Assembly (NCBI RefSeq): GCF_905171765.1
Contig: NC_053392.1
Coordinates: 499,268,556 to 499,332,555, forward strand
Reading direction: 5' to 3'
DNA from: Bufo bufo
Taxonomy: Eukaryota > Chordata > Amphibia > Anura > Bufonidae
DNA length: 64,000 bases
The notes beneath the pieces were generated by a model that had not been told where the DNA came from, made no database searches, and saw only the letters and a program-made list of their open reading frames with translations. This document shows positions 23,394 to 33,284 of this stretch, piece by piece. The position numbers and the translations under genes are program-made. The number at the start of each line of letters is the position of its first letter. Positions within the stretch are counted from its first letter, which is position 1.

Positions 23394-23562
23394 TGTAGCG
23401 CGGCCGAGCTCTGTTCGGTCCGCGGTACAGGAGCATTTGTTTCCTGTACCCGGCCGGACTGACAGGAAGTGCACACTAAGTGTGCACTTCCTGTCAGTCC
23501 GGCCAGGTACAGAAAACAAATGCTCCTGTACCGCGGACCGAACAGAGCTCGGCCACGCTACA
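23394..23562. repeat. Palindrome at the right end of the minisatellite
   Basis: TGTAGCGCGGCCGAGCTCTG and its inverse at the far end enclose arms of about 80 bp, with an axis at cacactaagtgtg. It may be a separate small MITE or the internal arms of the hAT element. Its flanks gave no clear duplication. Confidence 0.7.
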
Positions 23563-25900
23563 TTAACAGCACAGAGCAGACACAGCAGGCGCAGGCAGGC
23601 TGCGCAGCACTGAGCCGGCGGCCGGAGATTCTTTAGAGGAGCGGCAAGCGCTCAGCCGCTCAGGAGGCGCAGCATGAGGGGCGCCGCCGGCCTGCCGAAC
23701 TTATATAACCAATTATTTTTTATTTATTTATTTATTTATTTTTTTACACCACACAGCAACGGGCGCCCCCTGCTAAATGGCGCCCTAGGCGACTGCCTAA
23801 GTCGCCTTACTGGTGGCGCCGGCCCTGGTGGTAAGTAGTTTGAAATCAAAATGTGTAAAAAATTACCTGTGAAATCCTAAAGGTGCTCTTTGGAATGTGG
23901 GCCCCTTTGCCCACCTAGGCTGCAAAAAAGTGTCAAACATGTGGTATTGCCGTACTCAGGAGAAGTTGGGCAATGTGTTTTTGGGTGTCATTTTACATAT
24001 ACCCATGCTGGGTGAGATAAATATCTTGGTCAAATGCCAACTTTGTATAAAGAAAATGGCAAAAGTTGTCTTTTGCCAAGATATTTCTCTCACCCAGCAT
24101 GGGTATATGTAAAATGACACCCCAAAACACATTGCCCAACTTCTCCTGAGTACGGCAATACCAGATGTGTGACACTTTTTTGCAGCTTAGATGCGCAAAG
24201 GGGCCCACATTCCTTTTAGGAGGGTATTTTTAGACATTTGGATCCCAGACTTCTTCTCACGCTTTAGTGCCCCTAAAATTCCGGGGCAGTATAAATACCC
24301 CACATGTGACCCCATTTCGGAAAGTAGACACCATAAGGTATTCGTTGATGGGCATAGTGCGTTCATAGAACTTTTTATTTTTTGTCACAAGTTAGCGGAA
24401 AATTATGATTTTTTTTTTTTTTTTCTGGCCGGTGAAATCCGAAAGGTGCTCTTTGGAATGTGGGCCCCTTTGCCAACCTAGGCTGCAAAAAAGTGTCACA
24501 CATCTGGTATTGCCGTACTCAGGAGAAAATGGGCAATGTGTTTTGGGGTGTCATTTTACATATACCCATGCTGGGTGAGAGAAATATCTTGGCAAAAGAC
24601 AACTTTTCCCATTTTTTTATACAAAGTTGGCATTTGACCAAGATATTTATCTCACCCAGCATGGGTATATGTAAAATGACACCCTAAAACACATTGCCCA
24701 ACTTCTCCTGAGTACGGCAATACCAGATGTGTGACACTTTTTTGCAGCCTAGGTTGGCAAAGGGGCCCACACCCCAAAACACATTGCCCAACTTCTCCTG
24801 AGTACGGCAATACCAGATGTGTGACACTTTTTTGCAGCCTAGGTGGGCAAAGGGGCCCACATTCCAAAGAGCACCTTTCGGATTTCACCGGCCATTTTTT
24901 ACAGATTTTGATTTCAAACTACTTTGCACGCATTTGGGCCCCTAAAATGCCAGGGCAGTATAACTACCCCACAAGTGACCCCATTTTGGAAAGAAGACAC
25001 CCCAAGGTATTTCGTGATGGGCATAGTGAGTTCATGGAAGTTTTTCTTTTTTGTCACAAGTTAGTGGAATATGAGACTTTGTAAGAAAAAAAAAAATCAT
25101 AATTTTCCGCTAACTTGTGACAAAAAATAAAAAGTTCTATGAACTCACTATGCCCATCAGCGAATACCTTAGGGTGTCTACTTTCCGAAATGGGGTCATT
25201 TGTGGGGTGTTTGTACTGTCTGGGCATTGTAGAACCTCAGGAAAAATGACAGGTGCTCAGAAAGTCAGAGCTGTTTCAAAAAGCGGAAATTCACATTTTT
25301 GTACCATAGTTTGTAAACGCTATAACTTTTACCCAAACCATTTTTTTTTTACCCAAACATTTTTTTTTATCAAAGACATGTAGAACAATAAATTTAGAGA
25401 AAAATTTATATATGAATGTCGTTTTTTTTGCAAAATTTTACAACTGAAAGTGAAAAATGTAATTATTTTGCAAAAAAATCGTTAAATTTCGATTAATAAC
25501 AAAAAAAAGTAAAAATGTCAGCAGCAATGAAATACCACCAAATGAAAACTCTATTAGTGAGAAGAAAAGGAGGTAAAATTCATTTGGGTGGTAAGTTGCA
25601 TGACCGAGCAATAAATGGTGAAAATAGTGTAGTGCAGAAGTGTAAAAAGTGGTCTGGTCATTAAGGGTGTTTAAGCTAGGGGAGCTGAGGTGGTTAACAT
25701 ATAGAAAAAAAGTATATGTGAAATGGATGCCTCAGACTGATGCCGTACAGTGGCATCCGTTCACTATAGAGTTCCGTTGTAAAATAAAACAAAAAACGTA
25801 GCAGGATACAAGAACATGGTGCGCTGCGTTTTTGTATCCTTTTTTTTTATACATACAGTACGTCAAATGAAGGCTTGAAACGTGATGTGAACACAGCCTT

Positions 25901-26370
25901 AATGATAAATCATCCTTAGAAACCATTACCCATTAGATGTGTATCATAGAGAAGTCATAACTTGAGATTTTCAGGGTTCTTATGAGGTCACATAGGTCTG
26001 TTTGAGTTACTGCATGTTTAGAAAATCCAAAAATTATTCAATATCATAATCATTCTTTCTTGAACTCTTATCCTAGGTTGACCCCTTAGTGTTATGTCTG
26101 CCCTGCACTTTGTTTCCTAGACATTCCTCCTATTTACACTCATCATTCACAAAAAAAAGTCTAGTGAAATCAGGCCAAGCAGACGACGGAGAAGGCGCAG
26201 TGCTCAAGCTAATTCCTAATGTAGGAGGGCACATATTCATGTTTTATGCTATTTTATGCATTTCTTTCGAGTTTTCCTACCTTGGGACTGTCGGACCAAT
26301 TATTAGTTTTCTTTTAAAGTGATTTTGTCACCAGGATTATGCCTATAGAGGCGTTTATATGTCCAGTTAG
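25901..26370. other. No gene or recognisable element
   Basis: AT-rich sequence between the nested elements and the chromovirus. Short open frames only. Confidence 0.5.
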
Positions 26371-26375
26371 GTTTC

Positions 26376-26833
26376 TGTCATGGTCTTACCTTCTTGCTGT
26401 TCTCCTTCGTTTGACATGTGCTGGCGGCCATCTTGGTTTCTGGGTTTCTTGTAGCCTTCCACCCTGCGGCTCCTCCTTCCCACTGGGAGGAGCTGGATGC
26501 CTAGCTCATATATATAGGAGGTCTGTGGCTTCAGTTCCTTGCTTGGTCCTCCTGTGTTCACATGCTTCTAAGACTGCTGCTGCTTCTGGTTCCTGATCCT
26601 GGCTTCGTCTGACTACCCTGCTGGTTCCTGATCCTGGCTTCGTCTGACTACCCTGCTGGTTCCTGATCCTGGCTTCGTCTGACTAACCTTCTGGTTCCTG
26701 ATCTCTGGCCTCTCAAAGACTCTGCTTCGGTTTCACCATTCGTTTGGACTTTTGCTTTACAGCTTTATTTTCAATAAAGCCTTCTTATTTTCACTTATCT
26801 CTTGTTGTACGTCTGGTTCATGGTTCCGTGACA
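26376..26833 (+). repeat. 5' LTR of chromovirus A
   Basis: It starts TGTCATGG and ends TTCCGTGACA. AATAAA lies in ttcaataaagcc near 26772. tatatatagg near 26509-26518 is a likely TATA region. Inside are three full copies and a partial copy of a 35-bp tandem unit, cctgatcctggcttcgtc plus gactaccctgctggtt. Only 13 nt separate it from the gag ATG, leaving little room for a tRNA primer site. Confidence 0.95.
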
Positions 26834-26846
26834 TTAGGACCAAGCC

Positions 26847-27836
26847 ATGAGTTCTGACGGTACAGGGCCATCCTCGCTACCCATGCTGGTTGCCAGACTT
26901 GATCAGCAGGATCACCTGTTGGGCCGGTTCGCTGTGGCGTTGCAAACCCTGCTTGAACGCACGGCTCATTTCACTCCCGTTGCCGATGGGTCGGTTGTCG
27001 CTCCTACTGCCGCTCCGGTTGTTGCGCCAGAGTCTACCCCGACACCTGTTGTTGCGCCTGCGGTGTTTCGGGGTATGACCGGTTCTGCCCCTCTTCCACA
27101 GCGCTTTGGGGGAGAGCCAACTCAGTGCCGAGGTTTCCTTAACCAGGTGGGCATTTATTTCGAGTTGCTGCCACATGCCTTTCCTACTGAGAGATCAAAG
27201 GTGGGCTTCTTGATCTCGCTGCTCTCGGACAAGGCCTTGGCCTGGGCCAGCCCTTTATGGGAGAACAACAATCCGGTGGTTGCCGAGTTTTCCGGTTTTG
27301 TTGCTTCTCTTCGGAAGGTATTCGATGTGCCGGCTCGTGCTGCCTCTGCTGCGAAGCTCCTTATGTCCATCAGACAGGGTTCACGATCCGTAGCTGAATA
27401 CGCCATTGAGTTTCGTACCCTGGCAGCAGAGGTGGGCTGGAATAATGAGGCTCTGGTCGCTGCTTTCTCTCATGGTCTCTCGGATGCCTTGAAGGATGAG
27501 GTTGCAGCTAAGGACCTACCAGTGGAGCTCGAGTCTCTTATTTCTTTCCTGATTTTGATTGACACCAGACTCTGGGAGAGACCTTCCTTTAAGGAGAGCC
27601 TGCGGAGGTCTTCTAACAGATTGGCGCCTACGTTTGCTGTCCCACCCGTGCCTCCCTCTCCTCCCACGCCTCCTGGGGATGACTTGTCTGGGGGTGAACC
27701 CATGCAGCTGGGGTTTGCTCGCCTGTCCGAGGGGGAGAGGGTACTCCGGAGACGCGAGGGGCGATGCATGTACTGTGGTCTCGGTGGGCATTTTCGGTTG
27801 GCATGTCCGAACCGTCCGGGAAACGCTCGTACCTGA
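26847..27836 (+). CDS. gag: Gag of chromovirus A (329 aa)
   Basis: This is the structural polyprotein that forms the retrotransposon's cytoplasmic particle and binds its RNA. The ATG at 26847 is the first after the LTR. The N-terminus MSSDGTGPSSLPMLVARLDQ leads into an Ala/Pro-rich linker (about residues 50-75). The capsid-like region covers about 80-240 (GGEPTQCRGFLNQVGIYFEL, AEYAIEFRTLAAEVGWN). Near the C-terminus is a single zinc knuckle CMYCGLGGHFRLACP (C-x2-C-x4-H-x4-C). It ends at TGA 27834-27836, 10 nt after a slippery heptamer that would feed ribosomes into pol. No stop or frameshift is seen. Confidence 0.93.
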   Translation: MSSDGTGPSSLPMLVARLDQQDHLLGRFAVALQTLLERTAHFTPVADGSVVAPTAAPVVAPESTPTPVVAPAVFRGMTGSAPLPQRFGGEPTQCRGFLNQVGIYFELLPHAFPTERSKVGFLISLLSDKALAWASPLWENNNPVVAEFSGFVASLRKVFDVPARAASAAKLLMSIRQGSRSVAEYAIEFRTLAAEVGWNNEALVAAFSHGLSDALKDEVAAKDLPVELESLISFLILIDTRLWERPSFKESLRRSSNRLAPTFAVPPVPPSPPTPPGDDLSGGEPMQLGFARLSEGERVLRRREGRCMYCGLGGHFRLACPNRPGNART

Positions 27837-30800
27837 GATCCTGTCGGGGGCAGATCTTGGATGGAGTCTCCTCGTCCCCGGTTTCCCGTGTTGACAAACC
27901 ACTGATCACTGTTGTCCTCTCCTGGGTCGGGGGCTCGGTGACGACCCAGGCGTTGGTGGACTCTGGTGCTGGTGGTTTGTTCATTGATAGTGTGTTCGCT
28001 GCCGCCAATTCCATTCCTCTGCAGGCTCGAGGTTCCCCACTGGCTCTTGATGCGATAGACGGCAGACCCCTTCTGTCGTCACACGTGACTCATGAGACCC
28101 TTCCAGTGGGGATAGCCATTGGTGCCGTTCACAGAGAGTCGGTCTGCCTCCAGGTTATTTCGTCTCCACACTACTCGGTGGTCTTGGGGTACCCCTGGCT
28201 CCAGAAGCATAATCCGACTTTCGATTGGAGATCGGTCGAGATCCTCTCGTGGTCACCGCAGTGTGGGGCTAGTTGCATCCATGGGTCTGTCAAGTTGCTG
28301 TGTACTTCCTCGGACTCTCTGTTGCCTCCTGAATACGAGGAGTACCGGGATGTATTCGATAAGGTGCGCGCGGTTGCCCTACCTCCGCACCGCCCATACG
28401 ATTGTGCCATAGAGTTACAACCTGGTGCCGTTCCTCCTCGTGGCAAAGTCTATCCACTGTCGGTAGCGGAGAATGAGGCCATGGAGGAGTACGTGAGGGA
28501 GGCGCTTTCACGCGGACACATTCGCAAATCCTCGTCCCCGGCAGGGGCTGGATTTTTCTTTGTGAAAAAGAAGGGCGGTGAGTTGAGGCCTTGCATCGAT
28601 TACAGGGGTCTCAATCGCATCACGATCAAGAACGCTTACCCGATACCCTTGATTTCCGAGCTGTTCGATCGCCTTAAAGGGGCCACGGTCTTTACCAAAC
28701 TCGACCTGAGGGCGGCATATAACCTGGTAAGGATCAAGGCGGGCGATGAGTGGAAGACCGCGTTTAACACCAGGACCGGTCATTATGAATCCTTGGTTAT
28801 GCCCTTTGGGTTGTGCAATGCGCCCGCAGTCTTTCAGGAATTCATCAACGATGTTTTCCGTGACCTGTTGCAGCAGTGTGTGGTGGTCTATTTGGATGAC
28901 ATCTTGGTATATTCTGAATCCATGGAGGCCCACATTCTGGATGTCAGACGAGTGTTGCAACGGTTACGAGAGAACAAGCTGTTCGGTAAGCTTGAGAAAT
29001 GCGAATTTCACCGATCCCAGGTAACCTTCTTAGGTTACATCATTTCCGCTGAGGGGTTCTCCATGGATCCTGAGAAGGTTTCGGCTGTCTTACAGTGGCC
29101 CCAGCCCAGTGGTCTTCGTTCCCTGCAGCGCTTTTTGGGCTTCGCCAATTATTATCGGAAGTTCATCAGGGACTTTTCCATGCTGGCCAAGCCTCTCACG
29201 GATCTGACCAGGAAGGGCAGTAATTCCCAGGTCTGGCCGCTCGAGGCCATCCGAGCTTTTGAGGCCCTAAAGTCCACTTTTGTGTCGGCTCCGATTCTGT
29301 CGCATCCCAACCCTGGGTTGCCCTTTGTCCTCGAGGTGGACGCGTCTGAGACGGGAGTAGGCGCCCTTCTGTCTCAGCGTAGAACACCAGAGGGTCCTCT
29401 GCTTCCTTGTGGGTTTTACTCCCGGAAACTGTCTTCCGCAGAGTGCAACTATCAGATTGGTGACAGGGAGTTATTGGCCATCGTGCAGGCCTTTAAAGAA
29501 TGGAGGAACTTGCTCGAGGGTTCGGTGGTTCCGGTTCTCATCCTGACGGACCATAAGAATCTGACCTACCTTTCTGAGGCCAAGAGATTGACACCACGTC
29601 AGACCAGATGGCCTCTCTTCTTGTCACGTTTTAATTACGTGGTCTCCTACCTACCCGGTTCCAAGAACATCAGGGCGGATGCCCTATCACGGCAGTACTC
29701 CGAGCTGTCCAGGGAGGAGTCGATTCCGACTTCGGTCATACCTCCGAATCAGATCCTGGCCGCCATTCGCACCAGCCTGACCTCTCCCCTGGGTGAGCAG
29801 ATTTTGGCGGCTCAATCTGGTGCTCCCTCTGGGAGACCCAACGGCAGATGTTTTGTGCCTGAGGAGTTGCGCACTCGGTTGTTGCGAACCTACCATAACT
29901 CCAAGACCGCGGGGCATCCTGGAAAGAATCAGCTGTCCTGGGCTGTTTCACGTCTGTTCTGGTGGCCTTCCCTACGTTCCGACATCGCCGCATATGTAGC
30001 GGCATGCTCCGTTTGTGCCCAGAGTAAGTCCCCTCGGCACCTTCCGTTGGGCCTTCTGCAACCCATAGCCACCGGGGAGCGCCCATGGTCACACCTGGGG
30101 ATGGATTTCATTGTGGACCTCCCTGCATCCCGAGGCCATACGGTCATTCTCATGATTGTGGATCGGTTTTCCAAAATGTGCCACTGTGTTCCTCTCAAGA
30201 AGTTACCCTCTGCACAAGAGTTGGCCACGATTTTTTCCAGGGAGGTCTTCCGGTTGCACGGTTTGCCCAAGGAGATTGTGTCGGATCGGGGGAGTCAGTT
30301 TGTGTCCAGGTTCTGGCGCACCTTTTGCTCCCAGTTGGGGATTCATCTCTCCTTCTCCTCGGCCTACCACCCTCAGTCCAATGGGGCCGCAGAACGATCC
30401 AATCAGGCCTTGGAGCAATTCCTTCGTTGCTATGTCTCCGATCACCAAGACAATTGGGTTGACCTCCTGCCTTGGGCTGAGTTTGCCAGGAACACGGCGG
30501 TGAACTCTTCCTCTGGGACGTCTCCCTTCATGGCCAATTATGGGTTCCAACCTGCCGTGTTACCGGAGGTATTCTCTCCCCAGGATATTCCGGCTGTGGA
30601 GGATCACCTTTCCGTCCTACGTGCTTCTTGGGTACAGATCCAGAAGTCCCTTGAGGCCTCTGCGCAGCGCCAGAGACTCCAGGCTGATCGCAGACGAGCG
30701 CCTGCTCCTTCCTACCAGGTCGGAGACCGTGTATGGTTGTCCACCCGCAACCTCAACCTTCGAGTGCCCACTCCCAAGCTGGCGCCTCGCTTTGTTGGTC

Positions 30801-31165
30801 CCTTCCGAGTGCTTCGCAGGGTAAACCCGGTAGCCTATGCCCTTGCGCTTCCTCCTGGCATGCGGATCTCTAACGTGTTTCATGTCTCCCTGTTGAAGCC
30901 ACTGGTGTGTAATCGTTTCACTTCCTCGGTTCCTCGGCCTCGTCCGGTCCGAGTGGGCAATCATGAGGAGTATGAGGTGAGCAATATCCTGGACTCACGC
31001 CTGGTCCGCGGTCGGGTGCAGTTTTTGGTCCATTGGCGTGGTTATAGTCCAGAGGAGCGTTCCTGGGTTCCCTCCGCAGATGTCCATGCTCCTGCCTTGC
31101 TCCGAGCCTTCCACGCACGCTTCCCTCAGAAACCGTTTTTTGCTCCGCGGAGGAGGGGCCCTTGA
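27764..31165 (+). CDS. pol: Pol of chromovirus A: protease, RT, RNase H, integrase with chromodomain
   Basis: This polyprotein copies element RNA into DNA and integrates it. The open frame spans 1133 codons; if made by frameshift, translation enters near 27824, so the ATG at 27764 need not be used. Order with approximate residues: aspartic protease ALVDSGAG (64-70); RT with MPFGLCNAP and YLDDILVYS (376-384); RNase H from LEVDASETG (about 523) through DRELLAI and LTDHKNLTYL; integrase with HPGKNQ...CSVCAQ zinc site, MDFIVD, SDRGSQF and NGAAERS (D, D-35-E spacing fits); SH3-like GPF region; chromodomain YEVSNILDSRL...VHWRGY...SWVP (1069-1115). The frame closes at TGA 31163-31165, just before the polypurine tract. 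No internal stop. All catalytic residues looked for are present. Confidence 0.95.
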   Translation: MHVLWSRWAFSVGMSEPSGKRSYLRSCRGQILDGVSSSPVSRVDKPLITVVLSWVGGSVTTQALVDSGAGGLFIDSVFAAANSIPLQARGSPLALDAIDGRPLLSSHVTHETLPVGIAIGAVHRESVCLQVISSPHYSVVLGYPWLQKHNPTFDWRSVEILSWSPQCGASCIHGSVKLLCTSSDSLLPPEYEEYRDVFDKVRAVALPPHRPYDCAIELQPGAVPPRGKVYPLSVAENEAMEEYVREALSRGHIRKSSSPAGAGFFFVKKKGGELRPCIDYRGLNRITIKNAYPIPLISELFDRLKGATVFTKLDLRAAYNLVRIKAGDEWKTAFNTRTGHYESLVMPFGLCNAPAVFQEFINDVFRDLLQQCVVVYLDDILVYSESMEAHILDVRRVLQRLRENKLFGKLEKCEFHRSQVTFLGYIISAEGFSMDPEKVSAVLQWPQPSGLRSLQRFLGFANYYRKFIRDFSMLAKPLTDLTRKGSNSQVWPLEAIRAFEALKSTFVSAPILSHPNPGLPFVLEVDASETGVGALLSQRRTPEGPLLPCGFYSRKLSSAECNYQIGDRELLAIVQAFKEWRNLLEGSVVPVLILTDHKNLTYLSEAKRLTPRQTRWPLFLSRFNYVVSYLPGSKNIRADALSRQYSELSREESIPTSVIPPNQILAAIRTSLTSPLGEQILAAQSGAPSGRPNGRCFVPEELRTRLLRTYHNSKTAGHPGKNQLSWAVSRLFWWPSLRSDIAAYVAACSVCAQSKSPRHLPLGLLQPIATGERPWSHLGMDFIVDLPASRGHTVILMIVDRFSKMCHCVPLKKLPSAQELATIFSREVFRLHGLPKEIVSDRGSQFVSRFWRTFCSQLGIHLSFSSAYHPQSNGAAERSNQALEQFLRCYVSDHQDNWVDLLPWAEFARNTAVNSSSGTSPFMANYGFQPAVLPEVFSPQDIPAVEDHLSVLRASWVQIQKSLEASAQRQRLQADRRRAPAPSYQVGDRVWLSTRNLNLRVPTPKLAPRFVGPFRVLRRVNPVAYALALPPGMRISNVFHVSLLKPLVCNRFTSSVPRPRPVRVGNHEEYEVSNILDSRLVRGRVQFLVHWRGYSPEERSWVPSADVHAPALLRAFHARFPQKPFFAPRRRGP
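27818..27855 (+). promoter_or_regulatory. Putative -1 ribosomal frameshift signal
   Basis: GGGAAAC at 27818-27824 lies in the correct phase (G GGA AAC) for tandem -1 slippage in the gag frame. pol lies in exactly the -1 frame. About 12 nt downstream, gatcctg (27836-27842) can pair with cagatc (27850-27855) with one bulged base, enclosing a G-rich loop. The heptamer and phase are seen directly. The stem's role is inference. Confidence 0.7.
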
Positions 31166-31176
31166 GGGGGAGGTAC

Positions 31177-31634
31177 TGTCATGGTCTTACCTTCTTGCTG
31201 TTCTCCTTCGTTTGACATGTGCTGGCGGCCATCTTGGTTTCTGGGTTTCTTGTAGCCTTCCACCCTGCGGCTCCTCCTTCCCACTGGGAGGAGCTGGATG
31301 CCTAGCTCATATATATAGGAGGTCTGTGGCTTCAGTTCCTTGCTTGGTCCTCCTGTGTTCACATGCTTCTAAGACTGCTGCTGCTTCTGGTTCCTGATCC
31401 TGGCTTCGTCTGACTACCCTGCTGGTTCCTGATCCTGGCTTCGTCTGACTACCCTGCTGGTTCCTGATCCTGGCTTCGTCTGACTACCCTTCTGGTTCCT
31501 GATCTCTGGCCTCTCAAAGACTCTGCTTCGGTTTCACCATTCATTTGGACTTTTGCTTTACAGCTTTATTTTCAATAAAGCCTTCTTATTTTCACTTATC
31601 TCTTGTTGTACGTCTGGTTCATGGTTCCGTGACA
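31177..31634 (+). repeat. 3' LTR of chromovirus A
   Basis: Preceded by the purine tract tgagggggaggtac, the usual plus-strand primer. The same 458 bp as the 5' LTR with two substitutions seen. Ends GTGACA, followed by the GTTTC duplication. Confidence 0.95.
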
Positions 31635-31639
31635 GTTTC

Positions 31640-33284
31640 CTTCAGCATGTTTTAAATATACTTGTGTTACTGCCATCAATGATTTAGTTTATATAAAACA
31701 TTGATTTTATTCATATGCTAATTACCTTCCTAAGGGGCCCAAGGGGCTTTCCCTATCGCCATTGCAGCCCAGCAGCGCCGCTTCTCCTGGAGCCAAGCAC
31801 TGCCTCGCATCCAATAATGCCCTCCTTCCAGCCCCAACGTCACTGCCCAGAAGCGCTGTAATCCCACGCAGTCATCTTTCCCTGTGCTGGCTGCAGCCTC
31901 AGGTAATGCATGTGTCAGTGCGCATGCGCAGGATTATGGCACTTCTGGGTAGTAACATCAGTGCAGAAAAGGTGGGCATTTTTGGATGTGGGGCGGGGAA
32001 TGTCTCTATAGACATAATCCTGGTGTCATAATAAAAAATAAAAAAAGGCTCAGAGTAGCATAAACAAAATAAGTCATCTCCACGGCTCCCGATATGATGC
32101 TTGCTGAATAACTGACTTTCTGTTGCCTCTCTACACAAAGGAAATGCCTTCTTAGCCAATCACTGACTGCAGCCAATGATTGGCTGAGCAAGCGTTTCCT
32201 GTTTGTTTATAAGTATCAAGAAGCAGAGAAAAGCAAGAACCTAGGGAGCAACAGAACAGAAGTGGTGAGGGTTTGGTAGAGGTGAGTATGACTTTTTTAT
32301 GCCTTTTTTGACCAGACAACCCACTAATGGAAAAAAAAGTTCTGAATACACATAAAGAATTGTGTGCTATCTGTGGAGAATACATGTGGATAAGCCCTAG
32401 TAGGGATAAAGAACAAGAAGACAAAAAAATTAAATAAAATTAACAGCTCAATTACTATCCTTTTACAAACGTCTTCAATAGACCTTGACGCATGTCAAGC
32501 TTCAAAGTTCAGGTGAGCAAGATTTTTACCCCCTTTATCAAAAATTTGATTTGGCTGCTTTGCTGAATTTAACAAAAAAATTTGCTTTGTGACAAAGTAA
32601 TTTTTTGTTGTAAGTAGCGGGTGCAATGACAGGGAAAAGAGATTGCGTCCCCTGTAATTGAACCCCTCGCTAATCATGGCATCTGAGATCAATATTAAAG
32701 GATTAAAATTAAAGCACGGATTTTGTGCGGAAAAACTATAGCGTAATACAAAGTAAAGTAAATGGGATTTGACAAATCTTATGTGCACTTTGCTATTTTC
32801 CTTAGGTGCCTATATTGACCTGTTGTGCAGATTTTTAAACCTGCAGCATGTCAATTGTTTGTGCGATTCCGCACCTTCTGTAGAGTGGTTTTCTCCATAG
32901 ACTTCAATGGGATTGTTTACATAAACAAAAAAACCGCATGAAAATTCACGCCAAAAACCGCATGAAAACTGCACAAAAAATACACCAAAACTGCAAAAGT
33001 GCAGATTTACATGCATTTTTTGGTGCTGTTTTGGTGCAGATTTTATGCAAATTTTCTGCACATAAATCTGCTCCATGTGCAGGTTTCTAAACATTTGCTC
33101 ATCCTGGGCTTATAAGTCAAGTGTGCAGTCCTACTCATTGATTGACAGCCTTCACTCTTTGAGTGTACATATGGAGATAGCTGTCAATCCCTGAGCAGAA
33201 CCGCCCACCCCTAAGCCTAAAATAAACAGAAGTTTAAATGAATAAACTAACAGTTGTGCAAATTGTTTCACAGAAAACTATGTA
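31640..33284. other. No gene; low-level repeat-like sequence
   Basis: No supported gene. 31750-32300 has a GC-rich block ending in aataaaaaataaaaaaagg (near 32030) that may be a short retroposon. 32810-33090 has mirrored phrases (gcagatttttaaacctgc, caaaaaccgcatgaaaa, ctgcacataaatctgc) suggesting another old repeat. Boundaries could not be set. Confidence 0.4.

Larger units (their letters stand above)
22167..23827. mobile_element. Non-autonomous hAT-type element with 8-bp target duplication
   Basis: The ends are CAGGGCCGGTGCAAGG and GGCGCCGGCCCTG, terminal inverted repeats of CAGGG type. GTGGTAAG flanks both sides (22159-22166, 23828-23835). An 8-bp duplication is characteristic of hAT. The host repeat continues unbroken across the insertion (ctaatgtgtggtaag / gtggtaagtagtttg). 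No transposase. Confidence 0.9.
18343..25697. mobile_element. TTAA-flanked fold-back DNA element, nested
   Basis: The left end reads TTAACCGCCTCCGGACTGCC. The right end read inward is TTAACCACCTCAGC. Both include TTAA, the target of Kolobok and piggyBac superfamilies. Internal blocks recur in both orientations: acatatacccatgctgggtgag and its inverse, tgcaaaaaagtctcacac, and gggcagtataaataccccacatg. No transposase frame was found, so it is non-autonomous. Its size is inflated by a tandem duplication and a hAT insertion. Confidence 0.65.
18309..25900. mobile_element. Outer MITE with AAGGCTG-type termini, split by a TTAA element
   Basis: The left end AAGGCTGGGTTCACATCACG mirrors the right end CGTGATGTGAACACAGCCTT. 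Left flank TAA and right flank TTA suggest a TWA-type target as in Harbinger elements, but they are not identical, so family assignment is open. Without the insertion at 18343-25697 the element would be only about 240 bp. Confidence 0.6.
26376..31634 (+). mobile_element. Complete Ty3/gypsy chromovirus with near-identical LTRs
   Basis: It has two 458-bp LTRs, a GTTTC target duplication on both sides (26371-26375, 31635-31639), full gag and pol frames, a polypurine tract and an integrase chromodomain. I see only two base differences between the LTRs (gactaacc/gactaccc and attcgttt/attcattt). LTRs are identical when an element inserts, so the insertion is recent. It is the only element here with uninterrupted coding frames. 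It resembles the Tf1/sushi-type vertebrate chromoviruses. Confidence 0.95.

Noticed and set aside
22607..23613. Overlapping Pro/Ser/His-rich frames of 213-308 codons
   Set aside because: They are by-products of a tandem repeat without stop codons in three frames. No start context, domain or conservation.
19957..24687. Recurrent 71-codon frames starting MGPFAHLGCKKVS on both strands
   Set aside because: Parts of the TTAA fold-back repeat read in both directions. No known domain.
27559..31397. Many 90-130 codon frames overlapping chromovirus A
   Set aside because: Shadows of the gag and pol frames in GC-rich sequence.
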